Shown: positions 9,789-18,133, counted from the stretch's first letter. The stretch is 64,000 bases of DNA from JABSQH01 sp039177505 (GCA_039177505.1 JBCDFR010000018.1:5991-69990), one strand, 5' to 3'. The notes: generated by a model from the sequence alone, not told the origin. Program-made: numbers and translations.

Positions 9789-10436
9789 TCAGTCGAGTGC
9801 GGCCAATTCCGCTTCGAGGTTGGCCGCGGCTCGCGCCGCCCACAGCAACCGCCCGGCGGGTGTGGCGTAGATGTGTTCGCGGCTGAGGAAACTGCGTAAC
9901 ACCGTTGCCCGACCGGTGCGCCACGCGTCGTCGGGAACGTGTCGGTACTCGTAGCGCACGCCGTCGACGTAGTCGCCATATGCCCGTGGTTCGGCGCCGA
10001 GGATGGCGAGATCGGCGTCGAACAGCACTGCCTCGGCGTCGTCGGCGGGGTGCAGGTGGTCGGCGGTGCCTTCGATCGCATGAGCGACCCTGGTGATCGA
10101 GGAGTCGCCCCAACCCAGCGCTGCCAGGTCGCGTGCGGCGAGTTGTGCGCTGGCGTGCTCGTTCGATGCGCTCGTCGGGTCGTACACAGCGTCGTGCCAG
10201 AACGCCGCGGCGATGACAACTGCGTCGTCGGGTCGTGCGTCGTCGACGGTCTGCCCGTCGCCGAAGTGGTCGTTCAGCAGTGTGCGGCAGTGTCGGATGA
10301 CCCAAGCGACATGGCTGGTGGTGTGATAGCGGCGGTGTTCCTCACGATGACGTGATAGCAGCGAGTCGAACGTTGCCCGTTCGGTGCCGATGCACCGTTG
10401 CCACCACACCCACAGTTCGGTCTCGTTCTCGGCCAC
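9789..10436 (-). CDS. HD-superfamily metal-dependent phosphohydrolase (COG4339-like)
   Basis: A 215-residue predicted HD hydrolase. Seen: RHREEHRRYHTTSHVAWVI (first His cluster) and AAAFWHDAVYDP (HD motif near residue 80), then SNEHASAQLAARDL and a later DADLAILG with the terminal Asp. These four blocks match the COG4339 predicted metal-dependent phosphohydrolases, and the substrate is unknown. The GTG start at 10436 was chosen because upstream in-frame sequence is antisense to the divergent DUF4031 gene. Only about 27 bases separate the two starts. Confidence 0.8.
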   Translation of the reverse strand: MAENETELWVWWQRCIGTERATFDSLLSRHREEHRRYHTTSHVAWVIRHCRTLLNDHFGDGQTVDDARPDDAVVIAAAFWHDAVYDPTSASNEHASAQLAARDLAALGWGDSSITRVAHAIEGTADHLHPADDAEAVLFDADLAILGAEPRAYGDYVDGVRYEYRHVPDDAWRTGRATVLRSFLSREHIYATPAGRLLWAARAAANLEAELAALD

Positions 10437-10463
10437 CGCGTGCAGTGTGCCACGGTGGACCTC

Positions 10464-10742
10464 GTGGCGATCCTGATCGACGAGCCGCGCTGGTGGTGGC
10501 GCGGCCGCAAGTGGTGTCACCTCGTCAGCGACTCGTCGTACGAGGAGCTCCACGAGTTCGCCGAGCGACTGGGCATTCCGCGGCGGGTGTTCCAGGGTGA
10601 TCACTACGACATTCCCGAAGAACACCGCGACGAGGTTGTCGCCGCGGGGGCGCGTGAAGTGGAGAGCCGCGAATTGGTCCGTCGATTGCGCGCCGCTGGG
10701 TTGCGCTTGAGTCCGGCGCAACGACGTGCCCGATCGGGTTGA
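10464..10742 (+). CDS. DUF4031 domain protein
   Basis: A 92-residue DUF4031 protein. Seen: AILIDEPRWWWRGRKWCHLVSD, then SYEELHEFAERLGIPRRVFQ and GDHYDIPEEH, the conserved core of this short actinobacterial family. Function is unknown. The GTG at 10464 gives the typical family N-terminus; a GTG at 10455 is an alternative. It is divergent from the HD phosphohydrolase, so the two may share a promoter region. It is convergent with the next gene, 3 nt away. Confidence 0.8.
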   Translation: MAILIDEPRWWWRGRKWCHLVSDSSYEELHEFAERLGIPRRVFQGDHYDIPEEHRDEVVAAGAREVESRELVRRLRAAGLRLSPAQRRARSG

Positions 10743-10745
10743 CCG

Positions 10746-11183
10746 TCACGGCCGCCAACGTGGGCGTTCCGCCGTGAACTCGCGCGGACACACCAGTCGT
10801 GCGCCGATCACGAACCACTCCAACAGATCGACGCCGATCTCGTCGAAGATGCTGTCGCACTCGATCCACCGGTCGATATCGCTCAGGTCGGCGTCGTCGC
10901 CGGGCCGGAACGATGCGAGCACTACGGCGTTCCGCCGTCGTCCCGTGCGCTGGTGAGCGTTTGCCACAAGCGTGGCGACGGTCACCACAGCGTCTCGATC
11001 GGGCGGGTCAGCGACCGTCATCAGGGCCACGCCGCGGTGCTCGCGGTCGAGTGCGAGCACACTGATCTGGGCAGCACCGGGACGGGGCGGCCGCGTGTTG
11101 ATCGCGGCGAGTGCTTGTCGAGCACAGCGGATGTGATCGATGCCGGCGCGGGGCACCGGAACGGAATCGATTGTCGGATCCAT
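10746..11183 (-). CDS. RadC/JAB-like protein with degenerate metal site
   Basis: A 145-residue protein whose C-terminal half aligns by eye with the RadC JAB/MPN fold: ALMTVADPPDRDAVVTV, then AVVLASFRPGDDADLSDID, then DEIGVDLLEWFVIG. RadC ends the same way, with HNHPSGD..PS..D and LLDHLIVG. The JAMM spacing HxHx7SxxD is kept exactly (positions 91, 93, 101, 104). However, both histidines are replaced (S91, R93) while S101 and D104 remain. A zinc hydrolase activity is therefore unlikely. The ATG at 11183 has GGGAG five bases upstream. No partner gene is evident. Confidence 0.6.
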   Translation of the reverse strand: MDPTIDSVPVPRAGIDHIRCARQALAAINTRPPRPGAAQISVLALDREHRGVALMTVADPPDRDAVVTVATLVANAHQRTGRRRNAVVLASFRPGDDADLSDIDRWIECDSIFDEIGVDLLEWFVIGARLVCPREFTAERPRWRP

Positions 11184-11293
11184 GACTCTCCCGCGGCGTT
11201 GCACGCCGCACGTCGCTACGGCGGGAGAAGTCGGTCCGGAGCGACGCTATCGGCAGCCGCTGTGGCTGGCGTGTCGGGGCGGTGTGGCCATCT

Positions 11294-11330
11294 GGTGTTC
11301 TCCATCGAATGTGGAACCGATGAGAACACC
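11294..11330. promoter_or_regulatory. Inverted repeat in the divergent region before the ABC exporter
   Basis: Perfect 9-bp arms GGTGTTCTC (11294-11302) and GAGAACACC (11322-11330) flank a 19-nt spacer, 82 bp before the exporter start. It could be a two-site operator or a weak hairpin. The remaining 228-bp gap (11184-11411) shows nothing else recognisable. Confidence 0.35.
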
Positions 11331-11411
11331 GTGCCAAGCAGCCCGTAACCTTGAGGCCATGTCCGGGGGGAACGTCGTGATCTGCCGAGCGTTCAGCGCA
11401 TCGGCCACACG

Positions 11412-13244
11412 GTGAGCGGCGAACCCCAGCCCACGAGCAGGTGGGCGCTCCTCCGGCGTACGTTGCGTGACCAACGCCGCAATCTGGCAATCGGGACGAT
11501 CATCGGCTTGGTCTGGATGGTCGGCAAGATCGCTGTACCGATCCTGGTGGGGTACAGCATCGACCGAGGCATCGGTGACGGTGATCGATTGTGGTTGTGG
11601 TCGGCGCTGATCGCGCTAGCGGGTCTGTTGGCCGGCACGTTCACGGCCATGCGCAGGTTCTTCGCTTTCCGCGAGGCCCGATGGACCGAAGCCCGCCTCC
11701 GCGAGCAACTGTTCAACCACATCGTGTCGTTGCACGTCGGCTATCACGATCGGGCGCAGACCGGTCAGTTGATGAGTCGCGCTTCGAGCGATCTGAACCA
11801 GATCCAGATGTTCGTGGTGATGATCCCGATCACCCTGTCGAACCTCGGCATGGTGACGGCCGTGGCGATCATCTTGTTCATCACCGATCCGTTGCTAGCT
11901 TTGGTGGCGCTGGCGCCCCTGCCGCTCGTCAACGTCGCCGGACGCCGCTTCTCTCAAACGATTCATCCGGCCGTGCTCGCAGTGCAGGCCGAGCAGGCCG
12001 AGCTGGCGACGGTGGTCGAGGAGAGCGTCGGAGGTGTGCGCGTCGTCAAGGGCTTCGGTGCCGAACACGTGCAATCGGAGAAGGTCCGCCGGCAGGCCGA
12101 CGACATCCGGCGTGAGTCGATGAGCGCCGCCAGGATTCGCGCCCGATTCCTTCCAGCGATCGAGATGTTGCCGCAGGTCGGCCTCATCGCCGTTCTCGCG
12201 GTCGGCGGACTACAGGTGATCGACGGCACGTTGACGCTCGGCCAACTCGTGTCGTTCAACATCTACGTCGCACTGCTGGTCGCCCCGCTGCGCATGCTCG
12301 GGATGACGATCGCGTTCGCACAACGCGCCTCCGCCGCGTTGGAACGGGTCAACGAGATCCTCGATACGGCGCCGCAGATCGTCGACGCCGCTCAACCGGC
12401 TGATCTCCCTGACCGCGGGAACCGCGGCGCAGTGCAGTTCGCCAACGTGCGCTTCGGTTACGAACCCGACCTTCCGGTGCTCGACGGCTTCGATCTCGAT
12501 CTGGAGGCGGGCCAGTCGATCGCGCTGGTCGGCGCGACGGGTTCTGGGAAGTCGACCGTCGCTCGGCTGCTCGTGCGGTTCTACGACGTCGACTCGGGCG
12601 TCGTCCGTCTCGACGGCGAAGACGTGCGTGACCTCACCCTGCACGACGTGCGTCGCGCCGTCGGGATCGTGTTCGAAGACACACTGCTGTTCCACGACAC
12701 CGTGGCGGCGAACATCGCGTTCGCCCAACCCGATGCGTCGACCGAGGCCGTCGAACGCGCCGCTCGCCTGGCGGGCGCGCACGACTTCGTGATGGGTCTT
12801 CCCGAGGCGTACGACACGATGATCGGTGAACGTGGGTACTCGTTGTCGGGCGGCCAGCGTCAACGCATTGCCATTGCTCGAGCGATCCTGGCCGACCCTC
12901 GGGTGTTGGTCCTCGACGATGCGACGTCTGCTGTCGACCCATCGAAGGAGCACGAGATCAGATCAGCGATGGCGACGGTGATGGACGGTCGGACAACGAT
13001 CGTCATCGCCCATCGGCCAGGGACGATTGCTCTGGCCGATGCGGTGGTGTTGCTCGACGAGGGCCGCGTGGTTGCCCGGGGAACGCACGACGCACTCCTT
13101 GCGACCAACGAACGGTATCGATCCGTGTTGGCCGCGATGGCGGCTGACGACGAGGCGCAACGTCAGGGCAGCGTTGTCGATGTTGACGCCGATGGCGGCG
13201 AGCCCGGTGTGGCCGCAACCGGTGCTCCGGTGGGTGGCGACTGA
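11412..13244 (+). CDS. ABC exporter half-transporter A (degenerate Walker B)
   Basis: A 610-residue type IV ABC exporter subunit. An N-terminal six-helix transmembrane domain (about 20-310) is followed by an ATPase domain with Walker A GATGSGKST (near 375), signature LSGGQRQR (near 477), Walker B VLVLDDATSAVD and H-loop IVIAHRPGT. The catalytic Glu after Walker B is Asp, the mark of the degenerate site in heterodimeric exporters. Its stop overlaps the start of the second half-transporter (TGATG), so the pair should assemble as a heterodimer. The substrate is unknown, with drugs or lipids usual. The start is GTG. Confidence 0.9.
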   Translation: MSGEPQPTSRWALLRRTLRDQRRNLAIGTIIGLVWMVGKIAVPILVGYSIDRGIGDGDRLWLWSALIALAGLLAGTFTAMRRFFAFREARWTEARLREQLFNHIVSLHVGYHDRAQTGQLMSRASSDLNQIQMFVVMIPITLSNLGMVTAVAIILFITDPLLALVALAPLPLVNVAGRRFSQTIHPAVLAVQAEQAELATVVEESVGGVRVVKGFGAEHVQSEKVRRQADDIRRESMSAARIRARFLPAIEMLPQVGLIAVLAVGGLQVIDGTLTLGQLVSFNIYVALLVAPLRMLGMTIAFAQRASAALERVNEILDTAPQIVDAAQPADLPDRGNRGAVQFANVRFGYEPDLPVLDGFDLDLEAGQSIALVGATGSGKSTVARLLVRFYDVDSGVVRLDGEDVRDLTLHDVRRAVGIVFEDTLLFHDTVAANIAFAQPDASTEAVERAARLAGAHDFVMGLPEAYDTMIGERGYSLSGGQRQRIAIARAILADPRVLVLDDATSAVDPSKEHEIRSAMATVMDGRTTIVIAHRPGTIALADAVVLLDEGRVVARGTHDALLATNERYRSVLAAMAADDEAQRQGSVVDVDADGGEPGVAATGAPVGGD

Positions 13245-15025
13245 TGATGCGCATGGGCGGTGTCGACGAGGACGACCGCCTCGGACGTGATGGCGCCCGT
13301 CAGGTCTTGCGCCGTTCAGCGCGGATGGCGCTGCCGTTCAAGCGGACGATCGCGGGTGCGCTCGCATTCACGTTCGTCTCGACGCTCGGGCTGGTGCTCA
13401 GCCCGGTGATCATCGGGTACGGCATCGACGACGGTATCCGGGCCGACGATCGGGGCGTGCTGCGCAACGCGGTGATCTTTTACGTGGTGGTTGTCGCCAT
13501 CGGCTACCTCGCGGCGCGCCGGCAGTACATCCTCATCAACCGCGCCGGCGAGAACTTCTTGCGTGCGCTGCGCACGCGGGTGTTCGACCACGTCCAACGA
13601 CAGTCCCTCGCCTTCTACGATCGCTTCAAGTCCGGGGTGCTCGTGGCCAGGATGACCGCCGACATCGAGTCGATGGCCGAACTCGTGCAGTGGGGACTAT
13701 TGCAGTTCGTGTCTGCCGGGCTGTTGATCGTGCTCACGCTGTCTCTGCTGTTCGCACTGTCGTGGCAGCTGGCGCTCGTCGGTCTGCTGGTGTTGCCGAT
13801 CATCGTGGTGGCCTCGCGCAAGTTCCAGCGCGACTCGAACGCTGCGTACCTCGAGGTGCGCGAACAGGTCGGTGAGAACTTGTCGACGATGCAAGAGGGC
13901 ATCTCGGGAGTACGTGTGATCCAGGCGTACGCCCGTGAGCCCGAGCAGATCAAGCGCTTCGCCCAGTCGAACCGCGGACTGTTCGACTCGCACGTTCACA
14001 GCGTGAAGGTGAGCACGTGGTACTTCGGTTTGGTCGAGGCGTGTGGGGTATTCGGCACGGCCCTCGTCGTCGGCATCGGTGGGTGGTTGGTGTCGCGCGG
14101 CGATGTCCAGATCGGTACGGTGATCGCCGCTGCACTACTCCTCGCCCAACTGTTCGAGCCCGTGCAACAGCTGTCGCAGCTGTACAACACTCTGCAGTCC
14201 TCAGCGGCGTCGCTCAACAAGCTGTTCACGATTCTCGACACCGAGCCCGACGTGCAGGACGGCGCGCACGAGTTGCCGGCGAGCGGCGCGATCGCCGTCG
14301 CCCGGGTGGGATTCTCGTACCCGGGCACGAGCGTGCCGGTGCTCTCCGAAGTGGACCTGACCATCGGTGACGGCGAACGGCTTGCGCTCGTGGGACCCAC
14401 CGGTGCGGGCAAGTCGACGCTCGCCAAACTGATCGCACGGCTCTACGACCCGACCAAAGGATCGATTTCGTTCGGTGGTGTCGACCTGCGCGATGCCACG
14501 CAGGCTTCGTTGCGCACCCGCATCGTGGTGGTTCCGCAAGAGGGCTTCTTGTTCTCCGGAACCGTGGCCGACAACATTCGCATCGCCCGGTCCGACGCCA
14601 CCGACGACGAACTCCGCGACGCACTCGCAGCGATCGGCGCACTCGAACGGTTCGACGCCTTCGACGACGACATCCACACCGAGGTGCGTGAGCGCGGGTC
14701 ACGCTTGTCAGCGGGGGAGCGGCAGCTCGTGTCGCTCGCACGGGCGGCGCTTGTCGATCCCGCCGTGCTCGTGCTCGACGAGGCGACGAGCAATCTCGAT
14801 CCGGGTACCGAGATGATCGTCGAGCGGGCACTCGAACGATTGATGACCGATCGAACGACCATCGTGGTCGCTCATCGGCTCACCACCGTGCAGCGCGCCG
14901 ATCGCATCGGGGTCGTGGCTGGCGGCCGCCTCGTCGAACTGGGCTCGCACACTGAACTCGTCGCGCTCGGCGGTCGGTATGCCACCCTCGCCGGCGCATG
15001 GGCCCGCAGCCAGCCGACTGTCTAG
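13244..15025 (+). CDS. ABC exporter half-transporter B
   Basis: A 593-residue partner of the preceding gene. Six transmembrane helices (about 25-320) are followed by an ATPase domain with Walker A GPTGAGKST (near 384), signature LSAGERQL (near 488), Walker B VLVLDEATSNLD with the catalytic Glu, and H-loop IVVAHRLTT. The signature departs from LSGGQ. Paired with the Asp of subunit A, this gives one degenerate and one canonical ATP site, as in TM287/288-type heterodimers. The start ATG overlaps the upstream stop, indicating translational coupling. Confidence 0.9.
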   Translation: MMRMGGVDEDDRLGRDGARQVLRRSARMALPFKRTIAGALAFTFVSTLGLVLSPVIIGYGIDDGIRADDRGVLRNAVIFYVVVVAIGYLAARRQYILINRAGENFLRALRTRVFDHVQRQSLAFYDRFKSGVLVARMTADIESMAELVQWGLLQFVSAGLLIVLTLSLLFALSWQLALVGLLVLPIIVVASRKFQRDSNAAYLEVREQVGENLSTMQEGISGVRVIQAYAREPEQIKRFAQSNRGLFDSHVHSVKVSTWYFGLVEACGVFGTALVVGIGGWLVSRGDVQIGTVIAAALLLAQLFEPVQQLSQLYNTLQSSAASLNKLFTILDTEPDVQDGAHELPASGAIAVARVGFSYPGTSVPVLSEVDLTIGDGERLALVGPTGAGKSTLAKLIARLYDPTKGSISFGGVDLRDATQASLRTRIVVVPQEGFLFSGTVADNIRIARSDATDDELRDALAAIGALERFDAFDDDIHTEVRERGSRLSAGERQLVSLARAALVDPAVLVLDEATSNLDPGTEMIVERALERLMTDRTTIVVAHRLTTVQRADRIGVVAGGRLVELGSHTELVALGGRYATLAGAWARSQPTV

Positions 15026-15029
15026 CGCC

Positions 15030-15059
15030 TGGTTCCGCGACGTCGAACGCGAGGAACCA
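15030..15059. terminator. Hairpin between convergent genes
   Basis: Arms TGGTTCC (15030-15036) and GGAACCA (15053-15059) lie 5 nt after the exporter stop and before the facing StyC-like gene. GCG/CGC can extend the stem across a bulge. There is no T-run. Confidence 0.4.
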
Positions 15060-15098
15060 ACGGCACCTCGATCCTGCGGTCGTCGCCAGCTGTCAACG

Positions 15099-15689
15099 CT
15101 AGGGAACCGGCTCGACCATGGCGGGCTCGTCGTCCACCGGTGGCTTCGCATTCTTGGCCCACAGCGACCTGTACGCGATCACCACCACCACCAGAACACA
15201 CACGGCGACCACTCCCCCGTAGAAGAGCAGGAAGGCCAGTGTGTTGGTGACGTTCAGGCCCATTCGTAGACCTCGGGAGTCGTCGAAGAGCGGATCGAGC
15301 GTCGAGGCGACGACGATCGTCCAGGCCACGACCATCATCGTCCGCGCACTGCGCTTCACGCCGACCGCACCGAACGGAAGGATCGGGACGATGAGCGCCA
15401 TGATCCAGAGGGCGAAGCCGTTGACGACTCCCTCCATGTGCACCATGCGCCATGCGTCGTAAGTGCCGGGGATGCCGACATCGACCTCGCCCGGAATCGG
15501 CCAGAGTTCGGCGTGGCCCGACATCCCGCCGTCCAGGCCGTTTTCGATCAGCCAAAACAGAAAGCCGAATCCGACGATGGAGCCCCAGAACAGCACGAGC
15601 GAGCCGTGCCCGAGAAGCTTGCGCTGGTAGACCGCGATGGCGACGTCGCGATCGGTTGGGCGGCTCGCGCCGTCGGTCGAGGTGCTCAT
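15099..15689 (-). CDS. Styrene-oxide-isomerase-like membrane protein
   Basis: A 196-residue, four-helix membrane protein. It resembles StyC, a heme-dependent trimeric membrane isomerase that converts styrene oxide to phenylacetaldehyde. Corresponding blocks: YQRKLLGHGSLVLF, then GIPGTYDAWRMVHMEGVVNGF, then the SRGLRMG loop. By recalled alignment, H84 and N90 match StyC heme-ligand His58 and Asn64, including the six-residue spacing. The StyC Tyr103 position appears to be Thr. Function may therefore be a related isomerase or only a shared fold. The ATG has GGGGAAGGGG upstream. It is the last gene of a TetR-controlled operon. Confidence 0.55.
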   Translation of the reverse strand: MSTSTDGASRPTDRDVAIAVYQRKLLGHGSLVLFWGSIVGFGFLFWLIENGLDGGMSGHAELWPIPGEVDVGIPGTYDAWRMVHMEGVVNGFALWIMALIVPILPFGAVGVKRSARTMMVVAWTIVVASTLDPLFDDSRGLRMGLNVTNTLAFLLFYGGVVAVCVLVVVVIAYRSLWAKNAKPPVDDEPAMVEPVP

Positions 15690-15729
15690 GACCCCTTCCC
15701 CCGTTTTGTTGATGATCGGTCGGTGGCCC

Positions 15730-16611
15730 TCAGGCCGCACGCTCGTGCGGGAACGGCACGGGGATGTCCGGGTGTGACGTGTCGAGCATCGGAGCGACTG
15801 ACGGATCGGCAGCGGCGAATCCCGCGATCCACTCCCGAACCCACGGCCGGTCCTGTTCGTGCCTGGGATCGTGACCCGGCATCGCACTGCGGAGCATTCC
15901 AGGCAGGATCGCGGTGAAGAACGAGCCGGTGCGGCCCCACAACTTCAGCCGTGACCGAGCGTTGCGCCATTTGCCGTCGGCCTTGAGCATCGCGACGCAG
16001 CCCTTACGGGACCACCAGAAGACGTGCCATGAACCGGTGAACACGCCGAGCGCTCGCTGCCAGTATCCACCGCACGCTGCCTGGTAGGCGTCGAAGGCCA
16101 CTCGCTTGTGCCCGACCTCCTCGACCATGTGCCATAGGGTGAAGGACGCCACCCGGGTGTCGGATCCGGCAAACAGTCGACAACGATCCGTGACCAGCCA
16201 GTTGGTCACGCCGAGGGTCATGCTCTCGAACCCGGCCGAGTATGCGAGGCGATACGTGAGGGACCGGCGCGTGCGGATTCGATCCCACGAGGCCTTCATC
16301 GCCTCCTCGACCTCGACCAGTCCGGCATAGCCGTTGGCCTTGATCACCTCGTTGTAGCGACGGTGGGTGCGATAGTGCTGGCCCTCCTGCGCACAGAATC
16401 CCTTGACCGCCTCGGGGTCCTCGATGTCCTTGGCCGCCTCGCGTAGCGTCGCAATGAGGAACGGTTCGAGATACGGCATTGTCAACGACGCACCGTTGAG
16501 CATGTGCGACCACTCGTGGTGACCCGGATTCCGCACGGGATCGAGGTCGTCGGGAAACTCGAACGGTACGCGGCGCACCACGATGTCGCCCTCGATCGGT
16601 ACAGCGGTCAT
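15730..16611 (-). CDS. Predicted metal-dependent hydrolase (PF10118/COG3687 type)
   Basis: A 293-residue protein of the 'predicted metal-dependent hydrolase' family, whose four-helix ferritin-like core resembles diiron proteins. Seen: GHHEWSHMLNGASL, then FCAQEGQHYRTHRRYNE (ExxH), then FESMTLGVTNWL and WHMVEEVGHKRVAFD (ExxxH-type). These supply a plausible two-metal ligand set. No activity is established for the family. Its ATG overlaps the TetR stop (ATGA), and the StyC-like gene follows after 40 nt, so all three are one unit. Confidence 0.78.
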   Translation of the reverse strand: MTAVPIEGDIVVRRVPFEFPDDLDPVRNPGHHEWSHMLNGASLTMPYLEPFLIATLREAAKDIEDPEAVKGFCAQEGQHYRTHRRYNEVIKANGYAGLVEVEEAMKASWDRIRTRRSLTYRLAYSAGFESMTLGVTNWLVTDRCRLFAGSDTRVASFTLWHMVEEVGHKRVAFDAYQAACGGYWQRALGVFTGSWHVFWWSRKGCVAMLKADGKWRNARSRLKLWGRTGSFFTAILPGMLRSAMPGHDPRHEQDRPWVREWIAGFAAADPSVAPMLDTSHPDIPVPFPHERAA

Positions 16612-17219
16612 GAGGGGACCTTCAGTCCCTGGATGAGTGTGGTGATGAGGGGGTCGAGCAAGTCGTCGATCGACCGACCCATGACGAGGAAGCCGCCGAG
16701 CTCGAGCGACACCAACCCATGGGCGCCGGCCCAGAACAGATGGGCCGCCGTCTCGGGGTCGCCGCGCAACTCGATCTCCTCGGCGTCCGCAGCGGCCGCA
16801 ATCACTCGCTTGCAGACGTCAAGGGCTGCGCGTTTGGCTCCGAACAGCGCGGGCTCGGTCTCGGGCATCGCCCCGGTGTCGGAGTACAGCAGCTCGTACA
16901 TGAGGGGCCGATCGAGTGCAGCTCGCACGTACGCCTTGGCCAGCAGTTGGAGCGCGGCGACCGGCTGGTCGGCCTCGCTTGCTTCGGCGACGAGTACGCC
17001 GCGGAGCCATTCATAGGAGCGCACCCGCAAGCCGTCGATGAGATCCGCCTTCGAATCGAAGTACTTGTACGGCATCGTCGAGCTGCAGCCGTACTCGGCG
17101 GCGATCGCCCGGAACGACATACCGTCGACGCCTGCGGTCTCGTACAACCGTTGCGCCACGTCCAAGAGCGCGCTCCGTGACTGAGTGATCTGTATTTCGG
17201 TCAGCGACGGCCGAGGCAC
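16608..17219 (-). CDS. TetR/AcrR-family transcriptional regulator
   Basis: A 203-residue TetR regulator. The N-terminal helix-turn-helix is AAEYGCSSTMPYKYFDSKADL (residues ~41-61), preceded by LLDVAQRLYETAGVDGMSFR. The C-terminal ligand domain has RPLMYELLYSDTGA and AAHLFWAGAHGLVSLELGG, resembling the WHG-type TetR C-terminal family. It heads the operon with the hydrolase and StyC-like genes. A perfect palindrome lies 8 bp before its GTG start, so autorepression is strongly suggested. The inducer is unknown; an aromatic or epoxide compound would fit the neighbours. Confidence 0.88.
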   Translation of the reverse strand: MPRPSLTEIQITQSRSALLDVAQRLYETAGVDGMSFRAIAAEYGCSSTMPYKYFDSKADLIDGLRVRSYEWLRGVLVAEASEADQPVAALQLLAKAYVRAALDRPLMYELLYSDTGAMPETEPALFGAKRAALDVCKRVIAAAADAEEIELRGDPETAAHLFWAGAHGLVSLELGGFLVMGRSIDDLLDPLITTLIQGLKVPS

Positions 17220-17227
17220 AACAACGT

Positions 17228-17254
17228 TTGACGCCGTTTATTTAACGGCGTCAA
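17228..17254 (-). promoter_or_regulatory. Perfect TetR operator palindrome
   Basis: Two perfect 11-bp arms, TTGACGCCGTT and AACGGCGTCAA, surround the A/T-only spacer TATTT. The element ends 8 bp from the tetR GTG start on the minus strand. The outer TTGACG also fits a -35 hexamer, so bound repressor would cover the promoter. It is downstream of the yceI stop and controls only the tetR side. Confidence 0.8.
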
Positions 17255-17281
17255 CACTCTTCTGATCGGCGGCGTCGGGGT

Positions 17282-18133
17282 CTAGATCGGTTCGAAGACG
17301 AGGACGAACTCGAGCAGGCCGTTGTCTTCGGTCGACACCACACCGAAGGACGGGTCGTCGATGTCGTAGTCGGAGAACAGGATCGGGATGTTGCCGAGCA
17401 CGCCGATCCGGTCGCCGTTGCCCTCGGCGGTGACATCGAAGGTGACGGTCTGGGTCACGCCGTGCAGAGTCAGATCGCCCGTCGCTGTCGTCATCACCTG
17501 CTCGCCGATCGCCGGGACTGTGCCGAACTCGATCGGCTCGGTGAGCTCGAACGTCGCTGTGGGGAACTGGTCTGTCTCCATGATCCGGCCGGCGAACTGG
17601 CCGTCTCGGCGCGAATCGTCGCTGGTGATCGTTGCGACCTCGACCTCGACTGCCAGTGCAGTCACCTGCGTCCCATCGATCGTCATCGTGCCGGTGATCT
17701 CGTCGCTCCGGCCCACGGCCGTCACGTTCACTCCAGCGAGTACCTCGTCGACTCGGTAGCCGAATTCCGATTCGGTCGTCGGGGCCCACTCGCCGTCGTA
17801 GCTGAGCTCGTCCGAGGCGTCGGTGCTCTCAGATGACGCTGCGGTGGTGGCCGTCGACTCGAGCGTGGCCGCTGTATCAGTCGTCGCCGTGGTGTCGTCG
17901 GTCGCCTCGTCGGTAGCTGAGGACGCTGTCGTCGGCGTCGTCGCTTCGAGTGCGGCGCTCAGGTCGTCGGCGTCGAGCTCGTCGGGGGAGTCGTTGATCA
18001 CGTTGGCGTAGATGAAGATCGCGCCGTACCCCAGCGCGACGAGAACAACAACGCCGAGCACGCCCCACTTGATGAAACGCGTCCACGACTTCGGCTCGTC
18101 GTCTTCGATCGTTGCGTCGGGAGTGTCGGACAT
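17282..18133 (-). CDS. YceI-family protein with N-terminal membrane anchor
   Basis: A 283-residue protein. An acidic cytosolic start leads into a single membrane helix (WGVLGVVVLVALGYGAIF, about 23-42), then a Thr/Ser/Ala-rich linker (about 60-108). A YceI lipocalin-like domain follows, with GVNVTAVGRSDEITGTM, RRDGQFAGRIMETDQFPTATFEL, GDLTLHGVTQTVTF and FGVVSTEDNGLLEFVLVF. YceI proteins bind isoprenoid-type lipids in an extracellular beta-barrel; the ligand here is unknown. The ATG has GGAGAG seven bases upstream. It is divergent from pepA. Confidence 0.88.
   Translation of the reverse strand: MSDTPDATIEDDEPKSWTRFIKWGVLGVVVLVALGYGAIFIYANVINDSPDELDADDLSAALEATTPTTASSATDEATDDTTATTDTAATLESTATTAASSESTDASDELSYDGEWAPTTESEFGYRVDEVLAGVNVTAVGRSDEITGTMTIDGTQVTALAVEVEVATITSDDSRRDGQFAGRIMETDQFPTATFELTEPIEFGTVPAIGEQVMTTATGDLTLHGVTQTVTFDVTAEGNGDRIGVLGNIPILFSDYDIDDPSFGVVSTEDNGLLEFVLVFEPI

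Noticed and set aside
9789..10721. Longer N-terminus for the HD phosphohydrolase
   Set aside because: The extra part is antisense to the DUF4031 gene and lacks family similarity; GTG 10436 fits the domain.
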